From assembly GCF_034190915.1 (NCBI RefSeq), contig NW_026947501.1:6200001-6264000 (forward strand): a stretch of 64,000 nucleotides of DNA, read 5' to 3'. The translations under genes were made by a program, and so were the position numbers. Position 1 is the first letter of the stretch. The number at the start of each line of letters is the position of its first letter. Below are positions 1 to 12,086 of this stretch, one piece after another. Under the pieces are notes generated by a model, which saw only the letters and a list, made by a program, of their open reading frames with translations, was not told the origin of the DNA and searched no databases. The stretch comes from Cavia porcellus. Taxonomy: Eukaryota > Chordata > Mammalia > Rodentia > Caviidae.

Positions 1-2090
1 AGTGGCAATGTAGGATGGAGAAAAGCACCAAGGGGTGGTCAGCGTGGGAAGTGAGGAAACATGCATTGGCAATGTAGGATAGGTTTCTGAAAAACATCGC
101 CAGATGGTGCGCATTGTAAGGCTTTCTAACAGGCCATTCACTAGTAGGAGTGAGAAAAACATCACGGGTGGTGTGAAACGGAGGGCCTGAATTAGGATAG
201 GCAGTGAGTGGCAACGTAAAATGGAGAAAAGCACCACGGTTTGGTCAGCATGCGGAGGTCAGGATACATGCAGTGGCAATGTAGGATAGGTTTCTGAAAA
301 ACATCGCGGGATGATGCACATTGTAAGGGTTTCTAAAAGGCCTTTTAGTTGGAGTGAGAAAAACATCACGGGGTCGTTTGAAGTGCAGGGCCTGAATCAG
401 GATAGGCCGTGAGTGGCAATGCATGATGGAGAAAAGCACCACGGGGTGATCAGGAAGGGGAGGTCAGGTAATATGCAGTGGCAATGTAGGATAGGTTTCT
501 GAAAAACATTGCGGGGTGGTGCACATTGTAAGGTTTTCTAAAAGGCCTTTTAGTTGGAGTGAGAAAAACATCACGGGGGGTTTGAAGTGCAGGGCCTGAA
601 TCAGGATAGGCCGTGAGTGGCAATGCATGATGGAGAAAAGCACCACGGGGTGATCAGGATGGGGAGGTCAGGAAACATGCAGTGGCAATGTAGGATAGGT
701 TTCTGAAAAACATCGCGGGGTAGTGCACATTGTATGGGTTTCTAACAGGCCATTCACTAGTAGCAGTGAGTAATACATCATGGTGTGGTGTGAATCGGAA
801 GGCCTGAATCAAGTTAGACAGTGAGTGGAAATTTAGGATGGAGAAAAGCACCACGAGTTGGTGAGCATTGGGAGGTCAGGAAACATGCCATGGCAATGTA
901 GGATGGGTTTCTGAACAACATCGCGTGGTTGTGCGCATTATAATGGTTTGTAGCAGGCCATTCACCAGTATGAGTGAAAAAAACATCACAGGGTGGTGTG
1001 AAACGGAGGGCCTGAATTAGGATAGGCTGTGAGTGGCAATGTAGGATGGAGAAAAACACCACACGTTTGTCAGCATGGGGAGGCAAGGAAACATGCAGTG
1101 GCAATGTAGAATAGGTTTCTAATAAACATCACTGGGTGGTGGGCTTTGTATGGGTTTCTAACAGGCCATTCACTAGTAGGAGTGAGAACAACTACATGTG
1201 GTGGTGTGAATCGGAGGGCCTGAATTAGGATAGGCAGGGAGTGGCAATGAAGTATGTAGAAAAGCACCACAGGCTGGTCAGCATGGGGAGGTCAGGAAAC
1301 ATGCAGTGGCAATGTAGGATAGTTTTCTGAAAAACATCACGGGGTGGTGCGCATTGTAAGGTTTTCTAACAGGCCATTCACTAGTAGGAGTTAGAAAAAC
1401 ATCACGGGGTGGTGTGAATCAGATGTTCGAAATTAGGATAGGCAGTGAGTGGCAATGTAGGATGGAGAAAAGCACCATGGGGTGGTCATCATGGGGAGGT
1501 CAGGAAACATGCATTGGCAATGTAGGATAGGTTTCTGAAAAACATCACCGTTTGGTGCACATTGTAAGGCTTTCTAACAGGCCATTCAATAGTAGCAGTG
1601 AGAAAAACATCACAGGGTGGTGTGAATCGGAGGGCCTGAATTAGGACAGGCTGTGAGTGGCAATGTAGGATAGAGAAAAGCGCCACGGGCTGGTCAGCAT
1701 GGGGAGGTCAGGAAACATGCAGTGGGAATGTAGGATAGGTTTCTGAAACACATCACGGGGTGCTGCGCATTGTAAGGGTTTCTAACAGGCCATTCACTAG
1801 ATGAAGTGAGAAAAACATCACACTGTGGTTTGAATCAGAGGGCCTGAATCAACTTATTCCGTGAGTGGCAATGTAGGATGGAGAAAAGCACCACGGGGTG
1901 GTCGGGAGGGGGAGGTAATAAAACATGCAGTGGCAATGTGGGATAGGTTTCTGAAAAACATCGTGGGGTAGTGCGCATTGTAAGGTTTTCTACAAAACAT
2001 TCCCTATTAGGAGTGAGAAATACATCATGGTGTGGTGTGAATCGGAGGGCCTGAATCAAGATAGACAGTGAGTGGCAAGGTAGGATGGAG
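1..2090 (+). repeat. 27-monomer long-range repeat, first copy
   Basis: This ten-monomer stretch is collinear with 5,604-7,694 at an offset of about 5,604 bp. Both copies share rare variants in the same order. Examples are two adjacent monomers with GTTTGAAGTGCAGGGCC (near 370 and 580, matched near 5,970 and 6,180), and later CACTAGATGAAGTGAG (1,797 and 7,398). The first 170 bases are an exception: they resemble 5,241-5,350 more closely than the collinear partner. The repeat stops near 2,090, where the sequences become ordinary unrelated monomers. The window starts inside the repeat, so its true left end is unknown. Confidence 0.85.
640..1750 (+). repeat. 12-monomer periodicity, first copy
   Basis: This stretch matches 3,133-4,243 at a constant offset of about 2,493 bp (12 monomers). 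Shared features are CACGAGTTGGTGAGCATTGG, the following GGCAAGGAAACATGC subtype monomer with GAGAACAAC, and GAAACACATC. After about 4,250 the second copy skips one monomer relative to the first. Confidence 0.7.
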
Positions 2091-3132
2091 AACAGCACCA
2101 TGGCTTGGTGTGCATAGGGAGGTCAGGAAACATGCAATGACAATGTAGGATAGGTTTTTGAAAAACATCGCAGGGTGGTGCGCATACTAAGGATTTCTAA
2201 CAAGCCATTCACAAGTAGGAGTGAAAAAAACATCACGGGGTGGTTTTAATCGGAGGGAATGAATTAGGATAGACATTGAGTGGCAAAATAGGATGGAGAA
2301 AAGCACCACAGGGTAGTCAGCTTGGGGAGGTCAGGAAACATGCAGTGGCAATGTAGGATAGGTTTCTAAAACAAAAAGCACGGTGGTGTGCATTGTAAGG
2401 GTTTCCAACATGCCATTCACTAGTAGGAGAGAGAAAAACATCATGGGGTGGTGTGAATCGGAGGCCCATAATTAGGATAGGCAGTGAGTGGCAATGTAGG
2501 ATGGAGAAAAGGACCATGGTGTGGTCATCATGGGGAGGTCAGGAAACACGCAGTGGCAATATAGGATAGCTTTCTGAAAAACATCATGGTGTGGTGTGCA
2601 TTGTAAGGGTTTCTAACAGGCCATTCACTAGTAGGAGTGAAAAAAATATCAAGGGGTGGTGTGAATCAGATGTTCTGAATTAGGATAGGCAGTGAGTGCA
2701 ATGTAAGATGGAGAAAAGCAAAACGGGGTGGTCAGCATGGGGAGGTCAGGAAACATGCATTGGCAATGTAGGATAGGTTTCTAAAAAACATCGCCAGGTG
2801 GTGCGCATTGTAAGGCTTTCTAACAGGGAGTTCTCTAGTAGGAGTGAGAAAAACATAACGGGGTGGTGTGAATCGGAGGGCCTGAATTAGGATAGGCAGT
2901 GAGTGGCAATGTAGGATAGAGAAAAGCGCCAAGGGGTGGTCCGCATTGGGAGGTCAGGAAACATGCAGTGGGAATATAGGATAGGTTTCTGAAACACATC
3001 GCGGGATGCTGCGCATTGTAAGGGTTTCTAACTGGCCATTCACTAGATGAAGTGAGAAAAACATCACAGTGTGGTTTGAATCAGAGGGCCTGAATCAACT
3101 TAGGCAGTTAGTGGCAATGTAGGATGGAGAAA
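2091..3132 (+). repeat. Five ordinary monomers, partly shared with other modules
   Basis: The stretch 2,500-2,740, with GGTCATCATGGGG, AACACGCAG and a CAGATGTTCTGA monomer, belongs to a four-monomer module also seen at 9,540, 53,217 and 57,786. The monomer at 2,732-2,932 reappears at 5,226-5,426, again 12 monomers away. Nothing non-satellite is present. Confidence 0.7.
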
Positions 3133-4243
3133 AGCACCACGGGGTGGTCAGGATGGGGAGGTCAGGAAACATGCAGTGGCAATGTAGGATAGGTTTCTGA
3201 AAAACATCTTGGGGACGTGCGCATTGTAAGGGTTTCTAACAGGCCTTTCACTAGTAGGAGTGAGAAATACATCATGGTGTGGTGTGAATCAGAGGCCTGC
3301 AACAAGTTAGACAGTCAGTGGCAATGTAGAATGGAGAAAAGCACCACGAGTTGGTGAGCATTGGGAGGTCAGGAAACATGCAATGGCAATGTAGGATAGG
3401 TTTCTGAAAAATATCGCGGGGTAGTGCGCATTATAAGGGTTTGTAGCAGGCCATTCATCAGTAGGAGTGAAAAAAACATCACAGGGTGGTGTGAAACGGA
3501 GGGCCTGAATTAGGATAGGCTGTGAGTGGCAATGTAGGATGGAGAAAAACACCACGGGTTTGTCAGCATGGGGAGGCAAGGAAACATGCACTGGCAATGT
3601 AGAATAGGTTTCTAATAAACATCACTCTGTGGTGCGCTTTGTATGAGTTTCTAACAGGCCATTCACTAGTAGGAGTGAGAACAACAACATGTGGTAATGT
3701 GAATCGGAGGGCCTGAATTAGGATAGGCAGGGAGTGGCAATGAAGTATGTAGAAAAGCACCACAGGGTGGTCAGCATGGGGACGTCAGGAAACATGCAGT
3801 GGCAATGTAGGATAGTTTTCTGAAAAACATCACGGGGTGGTGCGCATTGTAAGGGTTTCTAACAGGCCATTCACTAGTAGGAGTGACAAAAACATCACGG
3901 GGTAGTGTGAATCAGATGTTCAGAATTAGGATAGGCAGTGAGTGGCAATGTAGGATGGAGAAAAGCACCACGGGGTGGTCTGCATGGGGAGGTCAGGAAA
4001 CATGAATTGGCAATGTAAGATAGGTTTCTTAAAAACATCGCCGGGTGGTGCGCATTGTAAGGCTTTCTAACAGGCCATTCAATAGTAGCAGTAAGAAAAA
4101 CATCACAGGGTTGTGAGAATCGGAGGGCCTGAATTAAGATAGGCATTGAGTGTCAATGTAGGATAGAGAAAAGCGCCACGGGGTGGTCAGCATGGGGAGG
4201 TCAGGAAACATGCAGTGGGAATGTAGGATAGGTTTCTGAAACA
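3133..4243 (+). repeat. 12-monomer periodicity, second copy
   Basis: This is the partner of 640-1,750. It is clearly older than the 2,886-bp repeat further right, because substitutions between the two copies are frequent, for example ATCTTGGGGACG near 3,206 against ATCGCGGGGTAG near 714. Confidence 0.7.
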
Positions 4244-5603
4244 CATCGCGGGGTGGTGCGCATTGTAAGGGTTTCTACAGGCCATTCACTCTTAGGAGTG
4301 AGAAATACATCATGGTGTGGTGTGAATCGGAGGGCCTGAATCAAGATAGACAGTGAGTGGCAATGTAGGATGGAGAAAAGCACCACGGGTTGGTGTGCAT
4401 AGGGAGGTCAGGAAACATGCAATGGCAAAGTAGGATAGGTTTCTGAAAAACATCTCCGGGTGGTGGGCATTTAAGGGTTTGTAGCAGGCCATTCACTAGT
4501 AAGAGAGAGAAAAACATCAAGGGGTGGTGTGAAACGGAGGGCCTGGATTAGGATAGGCAGTGAGTGGCAATGAAGAATGGAGAAAAGCATCACGGGGTTG
4601 TCAACATGGGGCTGTCAGGAAACATGCAGAAGCATTGTAGGACATGTTTCTGAAAAACATCACGGGGTGGTGCGCATTGTAAGGATTTGTAACAAGCCAT
4701 TCACAAGTAGGAGTGAAAAAAACATCACGGGGTGGTGTGAATGAGAGCGACTGAATTAGTATAGGCTGTGAGTTGCAATGTAGGATGGAGAAAAGCACCA
4801 TGGCTTTGTCAGCATGGGGAGGCAAGGAAACATGCAGTGGCGATGTAGAATATGTTTCAGATAAACATCACTGGGTGGTGCGCATTGTAAGGCTTTCTAA
4901 CAGGCCATTCACTAGTAGGAGTGAGAACAACATCAGGGGGAGGTGTGAATCGAAGGGCCTGATTTAGGATAGGCAGTGAGTGGCGATGTAGGATGGAGAA
5001 AAGCACAACGGGGTGGTCAGCATGGGGAGGTCAGGAAACATGCAGTGGCAATGTAGGATAGGTTTCTGAAAAAAAAAAGCGTGGTGGTGCGCATTGTAAG
5101 GGTTTCTATCAGGCCATTCACTAGTAGGAGTGAGAAAAACATCACGGGGAATTGTTAATCGGAGGGCCTGATTTAGGATAGGAAGTGAGTAGCAATGTAG
5201 GATGGAGAAAAGCACCACGGGTTGGTCCGCATGGGGAGGTCAGGAAACATGCATTGGCAATGTAGGATAGGTTTCTGAAAAACATCGCCAGATGGTGCGC
5301 ATTGTAAGGCTTTCTAACAGGCCATTCACTAGTAGGAGTGAGAAAAACGTCACGGGTTGGTGTGAATCGGAGGGCCTGAATTAGGATAGGCAGTGAGTGG
5401 CAATGTAAGATAGAGAAAAGCGCCAAGGGGTGGTCAGCATGGGGAGGTCAGTAAACATGCAGTGCGAATGTAGGATAGGTTTCTGAAACACATCGTGGGG
5501 TGCTGCGCATTGTAAGGGTTTCTAACAGGCCATTCACTAGATGAAGTGAGAAAAACTTCACAGGGTGGTTTGAATCGGAGAGCCTGAATCAGGATAGGCA
5601 GTG
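4244..5603 (+). repeat. Satellite monomers up to the 27-monomer repeat boundary
   Basis: It contains one monomer of the GGCAAGG/GATAAACATC subtype (4,800-4,935), one A-tract monomer (near 5,070) and a monomer with GAAACACATC and CACTAGATGAAGTGAG (5,480-5,550) that matches those at 1,760 and 3,010. There are no gene-like or mobile sequences. Confidence 0.75.
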
Positions 5604-7694
5604 AGTGGCAATGTAGGATGGAGATAAGCACCAAGGGGTGGTCAGCGTGGGGAGGTGAGGAAACATGCATTGGCAATGTAGAATAGGTTTCTGAAAAACA
5701 TCGCCGTGTGGTGGGCATTGTAAGGTTTTCTAACAGGTCATTCACTAGTAGAAGTGAGAAAAACATCACGGGTGGTGTGAAACGGAGGGCCTGAATTAGG
5801 ATAGGCAGTGAGTGGCAACGTAAAATGGAGAAAAGCACCACGGTTTGGTCAGCATGCGGAGGTCAGGATACATGCAGTGGCAATGTAGGATAGGTTTCTG
5901 AAAAACATCGCAGGATGATGCACATTGTAAGGGTTTCTAAAAGGCCTTTTAGTTGGAGTGAGAAAAACATCACGGGGTGGTTTGAAGTGCAGGGCCTGAA
6001 TCAGGATAGGCCGTGAGTGGCAATGCATGATGGAGAAAAGCACCACGGGGTGATCAGGATGGGGAGGTCAGGTAATATGCAGTGGCAATGTAGGATAGGT
6101 TTCTGAAAAACATTGCGGGGTGGTGCACATTGTAGGGTTTTCTAAAAGGCCTTTTAGTTGGAGTGAGAAAAACATCACGGGGGGTTTGAAGTGCAGGGCC
6201 TGAATCAGGATAGTCCGTGAGTGGCAATGTAGGATAGAGAAACGCACCACAGGGTGGTCAGGATGGGGAGGTCAGGAAACATGCAGTGGCAATGTAGGAT
6301 AGGTTTCTGAAAAACATCGCGGGGTAGTGCACATTGTATGGGTTTCTAACAGGCCATTCACTAGTAGCAGTGAGTAATACATCATGGTGTGGTGTGAATC
6401 GGAAGGCCTGAATCAAGTTAGACAGTGAGTGGCAATTTAGGATGGAGAAAAGCACCACGAGTTGGTGAGCATTGGGAGGTCAGGAAACATGCAATGGCAA
6501 TGTAGGATGGGTTTCTGAACAACATCGCGTGGTTGTGCGCATTATAAGGGTTTGTAGCAGGCCATTCACCAGTATGAGTGAAAAAAACATCACAGGGTGG
6601 TGTGAAACTGAGGGCCTGAATTAGGATAGGCTGTGAGTGGCAATGTAGGATGGAGAAAAACACCACACGTTTGTCAGCATGGGGAGGCAAGGAAACATGC
6701 AGTGGCAATGTAGAATAGGTTTCTAATAAACATCACTGGGTGGTGGGCTTTGTATGGGTTTCTAACAGGCCATTCACTAGTAGGAGTGAGAACAACTACA
6801 TGTGGTGGTGTGAATCGGAGGGCCTGAATTAGGATAGGCAGGGAGTGGCAATGAATTATGTAGAAAAGCACCACAGGCTGGTCAGCATGGGGAGGTCAGG
6901 AAACATGCAGTGGCAATGTAGGATAGTTTTCTGAAAAACATCACGGGGTGGTGCGCATTGTAAGGGTTTCTAACAAGCCATTCACTAGTAGGAGTGAGAA
7001 AAACATCACGGGGTGGTGTGAATCAGATGTTCGAAATTAGGATAGGCAGTGAGTGGCAATGTAGGATGGAGAAAAGCACCATGGGGTGGTCATCATGGGG
7101 AGGTCAGGAAACATGCATTGGCAATGTAGGATAGGTTTCTGAAAAACATCACCGTTTGGTGCACATTGTAAGGCTTTCTAACAGGCCATTCAATAGTAGC
7201 AGTGAGAAAAACATCACAGGGTGGTGTGAATCGGAAGGTCTGAATTAGGACAGGCAGTGAGTGGCAATGTAGGATAGAGAAAAGCGCCACGGGGTGGTCA
7301 GCATGGGGAGGTCAGGAAACATGCAGTGGGAATGTAGGATAGGTTTCTGAAACACATCACGGGGTGCTGCGCATTGTAAGAGTTTCTAACAGGCCATTCA
7401 CTAGATGAAGTGAGAAAAACATCACACTGTGGTTTGAATCAGAGGGCCTGAATCAATTTAGGCCGTGAGTGGCAATGTAGGATGGAGAAAAGCACCACGG
7501 GGTGGTCGGGATGGGGAGGTAATAAAACATGCAGTGGCAATGTGGGATAGGTTTCTGAAAAACATCGTGGGGTAGTGCGCATTGTAAGGTTTTCTACAGA
7601 ACATTCACTATTAGGAGTGAGAAATACAACATGGTGTGGTGTGAATCGGAGGGCCTGAATCAAGATAGACAGTGAGTGGCAATGTAGGATGGAG
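5604..7694 (+). repeat. 27-monomer long-range repeat, second copy
   Basis: This is collinear with 1-2,090. The two copies share most private variants but differ at scattered sites, for example GATTCAACTTATTCCG near 1,850 against GAATCAATTTAGGCCG near 7,452. The offset stays at 5,604 over more than 1.5 kb, so there are almost no indels between them. The event is intermediate in age. Confidence 0.85.
7494..7506. other. Example of the ACCACGGGGTGGT dyad
   Basis: Perfect 5-bp inverted repeat ACCAC/GTGGT around GGG at the start of subunit C. It is part of the consensus and present in many, but not all, monomers; CpG changes to ACCATGGGG or ACCACAGGG often break it. It could form a tiny hairpin or be a protein site; neither is shown. 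Confidence 0.5.
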
Positions 7695-9539
7695 AAAAGC
7701 ACCACGGGGTGGTCAACATGAAGAGGTCAGGAAACATGCAGTGGCAATGTAGGATAGGTTTCTGAAAAACATCGCTGGGTGGTTCGCTTTGTAAGGGTTT
7801 CTAAAAGGCATTTCACTAGTAGGAGTGAGAAAAAAATCACAGGGTGGTGTAAATCGAAGGACTTGAATTAGGATAGGCAGTGAGTGGCAATCTAGGATGG
7901 AGAAAGGCACCACGGGTTTGTCAGCATGGGGAGGCTAGGAAACATGCAGTGGCAATGTAGAATAGGTTTCCGATAAACATATCTGGGTGGTGCGCATTGT
8001 AAGTCTTTCTATCAGGCCATTCAATAGTACGAGTGAGAACAACATCACGGGGTGGTGTGAATCGAAGGGCCTGATTTAGATTAGGCAGTGAGTGGCAAAG
8101 TACGATGGAGAAAAGCACCACGGGGTGGTCAGCATGGGGAGGTCAGGAAACATGCAGTGGCAATGTAGGATAGGTTTCTGAAAAACATCACGGGGTGGTT
8201 CGCATTGTAAGGCTTTCTAAAAGGCCATTCACTAGTAGGAGTGAAAAAAACATCACGAGGTGGTGTTAATCGAAGGGCCTCATTTAGGATAGGATTTGAG
8301 TGGCAATGTAGGATGGAGAAAAGCACCACGGTGTGGTCCGCATGGGGATATCAGGACACATGCAATGGCTATGTAGGATAGGTTTCTGAAAAACATCGCG
8401 GGGTTGTGCGCATTGTAATGGTTTCTAACAGGCCATTCACTAGTAGAAGTAGGGTTTCTAACAGGCCATTCACTAGTAGGAGTGAGAAAAACATCATGGT
8501 GTGGTGTGAATCGGAGGGCTTGAATTAGGATAGGCAGTGAGTCGTAATGAAAAATGGAGAAAAGCACCACGGGGTGGTCGACATGGAGAGGTCAGGAAAC
8601 ATGCAGTGGCAATGTAGGATAGGTTTCTGAAAAATATCGCGGGGAGGAGTGCATTGTAAGGATTTCTAACAGGCCATTATCTAATACGAGTGAGGACAAC
8701 ATCAGGGGGTGGTGTGAATCGGAGGGCCTGAATTAGGATAGGCATTGAGTGACAATGTAGGATGGAGAAAAGCAATAGAGGGTGGTCAGCATGGGGAGGT
8801 GAGGAAACATGCAGTGGCAATGTAGGATAGGTTTCTGAAAAAAAAGCGGGGTGGTGCGCATTGTAAGGGTGTCCAACAGGCCATTGACTAGGAGGAGAGA
8901 GAAAAACATCACGGGGTGGTGTGAATCGGAAGGCTTGAAACAGGATAGTCTGTGAGTGGCAATGTAGGGTGGAGAAAAGCACCACGGTGTGGTCAGCATG
9001 GGGAGGTCAGGAAACATGCAGTGTCAATGTAGGATAGGTTTCTGAAAAACATCGCAGGTGGTGAGAATTTTAAGGGTTTCTAACAGGGCATTCACTGGAA
9101 GGAGTGAGAAAAAGATCACGGGGTGGTGTGAATCGAAGGGCCTGAATTATGATAGGCAGTGAGTGGCAATGAAGGATGAAGAAAAGCACCAGGGTGTGGT
9201 CAGCATGGTGAGGTCAGGAAACATGCAGTGGCAATGTAGGACAGGTTTCTGAAAAACATCGCGGGGTGGTGCGCATTGTAAGTGTTTCTGACAGGCCATT
9301 CACTAGGAGAAGTGATAAAAATATCACAGGGTGGGGTGAATCGGAGGGCCTGAATCTGTATAGGCAGTGAGTGGCAATGTCGGATGAAGAAAAGCACCAC
9401 GGGGTGGTGAGCATGGGGAGGTCAGGAAACATGCAGTAGCAATGTAGGATAGGTTTCTGAAAAACATCGCGGGGTGGTGCTCATTGCAAGGGTTTCTAAA
9501 AGGCCTTTAACTAGTAGGAGTGAGAAATACATCATGGTG
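7695..9539 (+). repeat. Diverged monomers without a local higher-order unit
   Basis: Monomers at 7,713-8,330 resemble those at 27,857-28,480, 47,689-48,240 and (in part) 54,105-54,520, 60,122-60,530 and 63,208-63,620 in order and subtype, so an old module order is preserved here. From 8,460 to 8,960 there is a second order (GTCGACATG, TTATCTA.TACGAGTG, then an A-tract monomer) that recurs at 12,990 and 52,920. One monomer carries a 33-bp internal duplication, listed separately. Confidence 0.7.
8421..8486 (+). repeat. 33-bp tandem duplication inside one monomer
   Basis: GTTTCTAACAGGCCATTCAC occurs at 8,421 and again at 8,454, 33 bases later. The first copy reads on into TAGTAGAAGTAGG and the second into TAGTAGGAGTGAG. 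The monomer is lengthened accordingly. I saw no other monomer with this expansion, so it is a private, probably slippage-derived event. Confidence 0.9.
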
Positions 9540-10343
9540 TGGTGTGAATCGGAGGGCCTGAATTAGAATAAGCATTGAGTGTCAATGTAGGATGGAGAAA
9601 AGCACCACAGGGTGGTGAGCATGGGGAGGTGAGGAAACATGCAGTGGCAAAGTAGGATAGGTTTCTGAAAAAACAAGTGGGATGGTGCGCATTGTAAGGG
9701 TTTCTAACATGCCATTCACTAGTAGGAGTGAGAAAAACATCACAGGGTGGTGTGAATCGGAGGGTCATAATTAGGATAGGCAGTGAGTGGCAATGTAGGA
9801 TGGAGAAAAGCACCATTGTGTGGTCATCATGGGCAGGTCAGGAAACAAGAAGTGGCAATATAGGATAGTTTTCTGAAAAACATCAAGGGGTGGTGCGCAT
9901 TGTAAGGGTTTCTAACAGGCCATTCACTAGTTGGAGTGAGAAAAACATCACAGGGTGGTGTGAATCAGATGTTCTGAATTAGGATAGGCAGTAAGTGCAA
10001 TGTAGGATGGAGAAAAGCACCACGGGGAGGTCAGCATGGGGAGGTCAGGAGACATGCATTGGCAAAGTAGGATAGGTTTCTGAAAAACATTGCCAGGTGG
10101 TGCGCATTGTAAGGCTTTCTAACAGGGCATTCTGTAGTAGGAGTGAAAAAAACATAACGGGGTGGTGTGAATCGGAGGGCCTGAATTTGGATAGGCTGTG
10201 AGTGGTAACGTAAAATGGAGAAAACCAACTCGGTTTGGTCAGCATGGGGAGGTGAGGAAACATGCAGTGGCAATGTAGGATAGGTTTCTGGAAAACATCG
10301 CGGGGTGGTTCGCATTATCAGGGTTTCTAACAGGCGATTCACT
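9540..10343 (+). repeat. Dispersed four-monomer module M, copy 1
   Basis: The order is: an A-tract-type monomer preceded by AAGCATTGAGTG; a monomer with GGTCATCATGGG and CAATATAGGATAG; a CAGATGTTCTGA monomer; then one with GGTAACGTAAAATGG. The same order stands at 53,217-54,022 and 57,786-58,590, and partly at 56,333-56,700 and 2,320-2,740. Confidence 0.7.
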
Positions 10344-11948
10344 AGTAGGAGTGAGAAAAATATAACGGAGTGGTTTGAATTAGAGGGCCAGATTCAGGAT
10401 AGGCAGTGAGTGGCAATGTAGGAAGGAGAAAAGCACCACGGGGTTGTCAGGATTGAGAGGTCAAGAAACGTGCAGTGGCAATGTAGGATAGGTTTCTGAA
10501 AAACGTTTCAGGGTGGTGCTCTTTGTGAGGGTTTCTAAAAGGCCTTTCACTAGTAGGAGTGAGAAAAACATCACGGGGTGGTGTGAATCGGAGGGTCTGA
10601 ATCAAGTTGGACAGTGATTGGCAATGTCAAATGGAGAAAAGAAAAACGGGATGGTCAGCATGGGGAGGTCAGGAAACATGCAGTGGCAATGTAGGACAGG
10701 TTTCTGAAAAACATCGCGGGGTGGTGGGCATTGTAAGTGTTTCTAACAGGCCATTCACTAGTAGAAGTGAGAAAAACATCACAGGGTGGTGTGAATCGGA
10801 AGGCCTGAATCAGGATAGGCAGTGAGTGGCAATAGGATGAAGAAAAGCACCACGGGGTGGTCAGGATGGTGACGTCAGGAAACATGCAGTGGCAATGTAG
10901 GAAAGGTTTCTGAAAAACATCGGCGTGGGGGCCCATTGTAAGTGTTTCTAACTGGCCATTCACTAGTAGCAGTGAGAAATACATCATGTTGTGGTGTGAA
11001 TCGGAGGGCCTGAATCAAGATAGAAAGTGAGTGGCAATGTCGGATGGAGAAAAGCACCACGTGGTGGTCAGCATGGGGAGGTCAGGAAAAATGCAATGGC
11101 AATGTAGGATAGTTTACTGGAAAACATCGCCGGTGTTGCGCATTGTAAGGCTTTCTAACAGGCCATTCACTAGCAGGAGTGAGAAAAACATCACGGGGTG
11201 GTGTGAATCGGAGGGCCTGAATAGAATAGGCAGTGAGTGACAACGTAAAATGGAGAAAAGCACCACGGTGTGGTCAGCATGGGGAGGTCTTGAAACATGC
11301 AGTGGCAATGTAGGATAGGTTTCTGAAAAACATCACGGGGTGGTGCGCATTTTAAGGTTTTCTAACAGGGCATTCCCTAGTAGGACTGATTAAAATATAA
11401 TGTGCTGGTGTGAATTGGAGGGCCTGAATCAGGATAGGCAGTGAGTGGCAATGTAGAATGGAGAAAAGCACCATGGGATGGTCAACATGGGGAGATCAGG
11501 AAACATGCAATGGCAATGTAGGATAGTTTACTGGAAAACATAGCATGGTGGTGCGCATTTTAAGGCTTTCTAACAAGCCATTCAAAAGTAGGAGTGAAAA
11601 ACACATCACGGGGTTGTGTGAAATGGATGGTCTGAATCAAGATAGACTGTGAGTGGCAATGTAGGATGGAGAAAAGCACCACGGGTTGCTGAGCATGGGG
11701 ATGTCAGGAAACATACAATGGCAATGTAGGATAGGTTTCTGAAAAACATCGCGGCGTGATGCGCATTCTAAGGGTTTGTTGCAGGCCATTCACTAGTAGG
11801 AGTGATGAAAACATCACGGGGTGGTGTGAATCGGAGGGCCTGAATTAGGATAGGCAGTGAGTGGCAATAAAGAATGGAGAAAAGCACCGCAGGGTGGTCA
11901 ACACGGGGAGCTCAGGAAACATGCAGTGGCATTGTAGGATAGGTTTCT

Positions 11949-12013
11949 GAAAAACATCGCGGGGTGGTGCGCATTGTAAGGATTTTTAACATGCCATTCA
12001 CAAGTAGGTGTGA
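11949..12013 (+). repeat. Subunit A of the monomer (65 bp)
   Basis: It runs from GAAAAACATCGCGGGGTGG to the base before the next GAAAAACATC. Its second half (usually GGGTTTCTAACAGGCC, then CACTAGTAGGAGTGA) is the most diverged from the other subunits and lacks the CAATGTAGGAT box. In most monomers it carries an ACTAGT (SpeI) hexamer inside a small dyad; in this example the hexamer is mutated to ACAAGT. Confidence 0.7.
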
Positions 12014-12086
12014 GAAAAACATCACGGGCTGGTGTGAATCTGAGGGCCTGAATTAGGATAGGCTGTGAGTGGCAATGTAGGATGGA
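12014..12086 (+). repeat. Subunit B of the monomer (73 bp)
   Basis: It starts GAAAAACATCACGGG and ends CAATGTAGGATGGA. The middle (GAATCGGAGGGCCTGAATTAG in the consensus) is the stretch that most often marks subtypes, being replaced by CAGATGTTCTGA in one recurring class. It carries two TAGGAT boxes 24 bases apart, and the recurrent 24-bp deletion falls between them. Confidence 0.7.
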
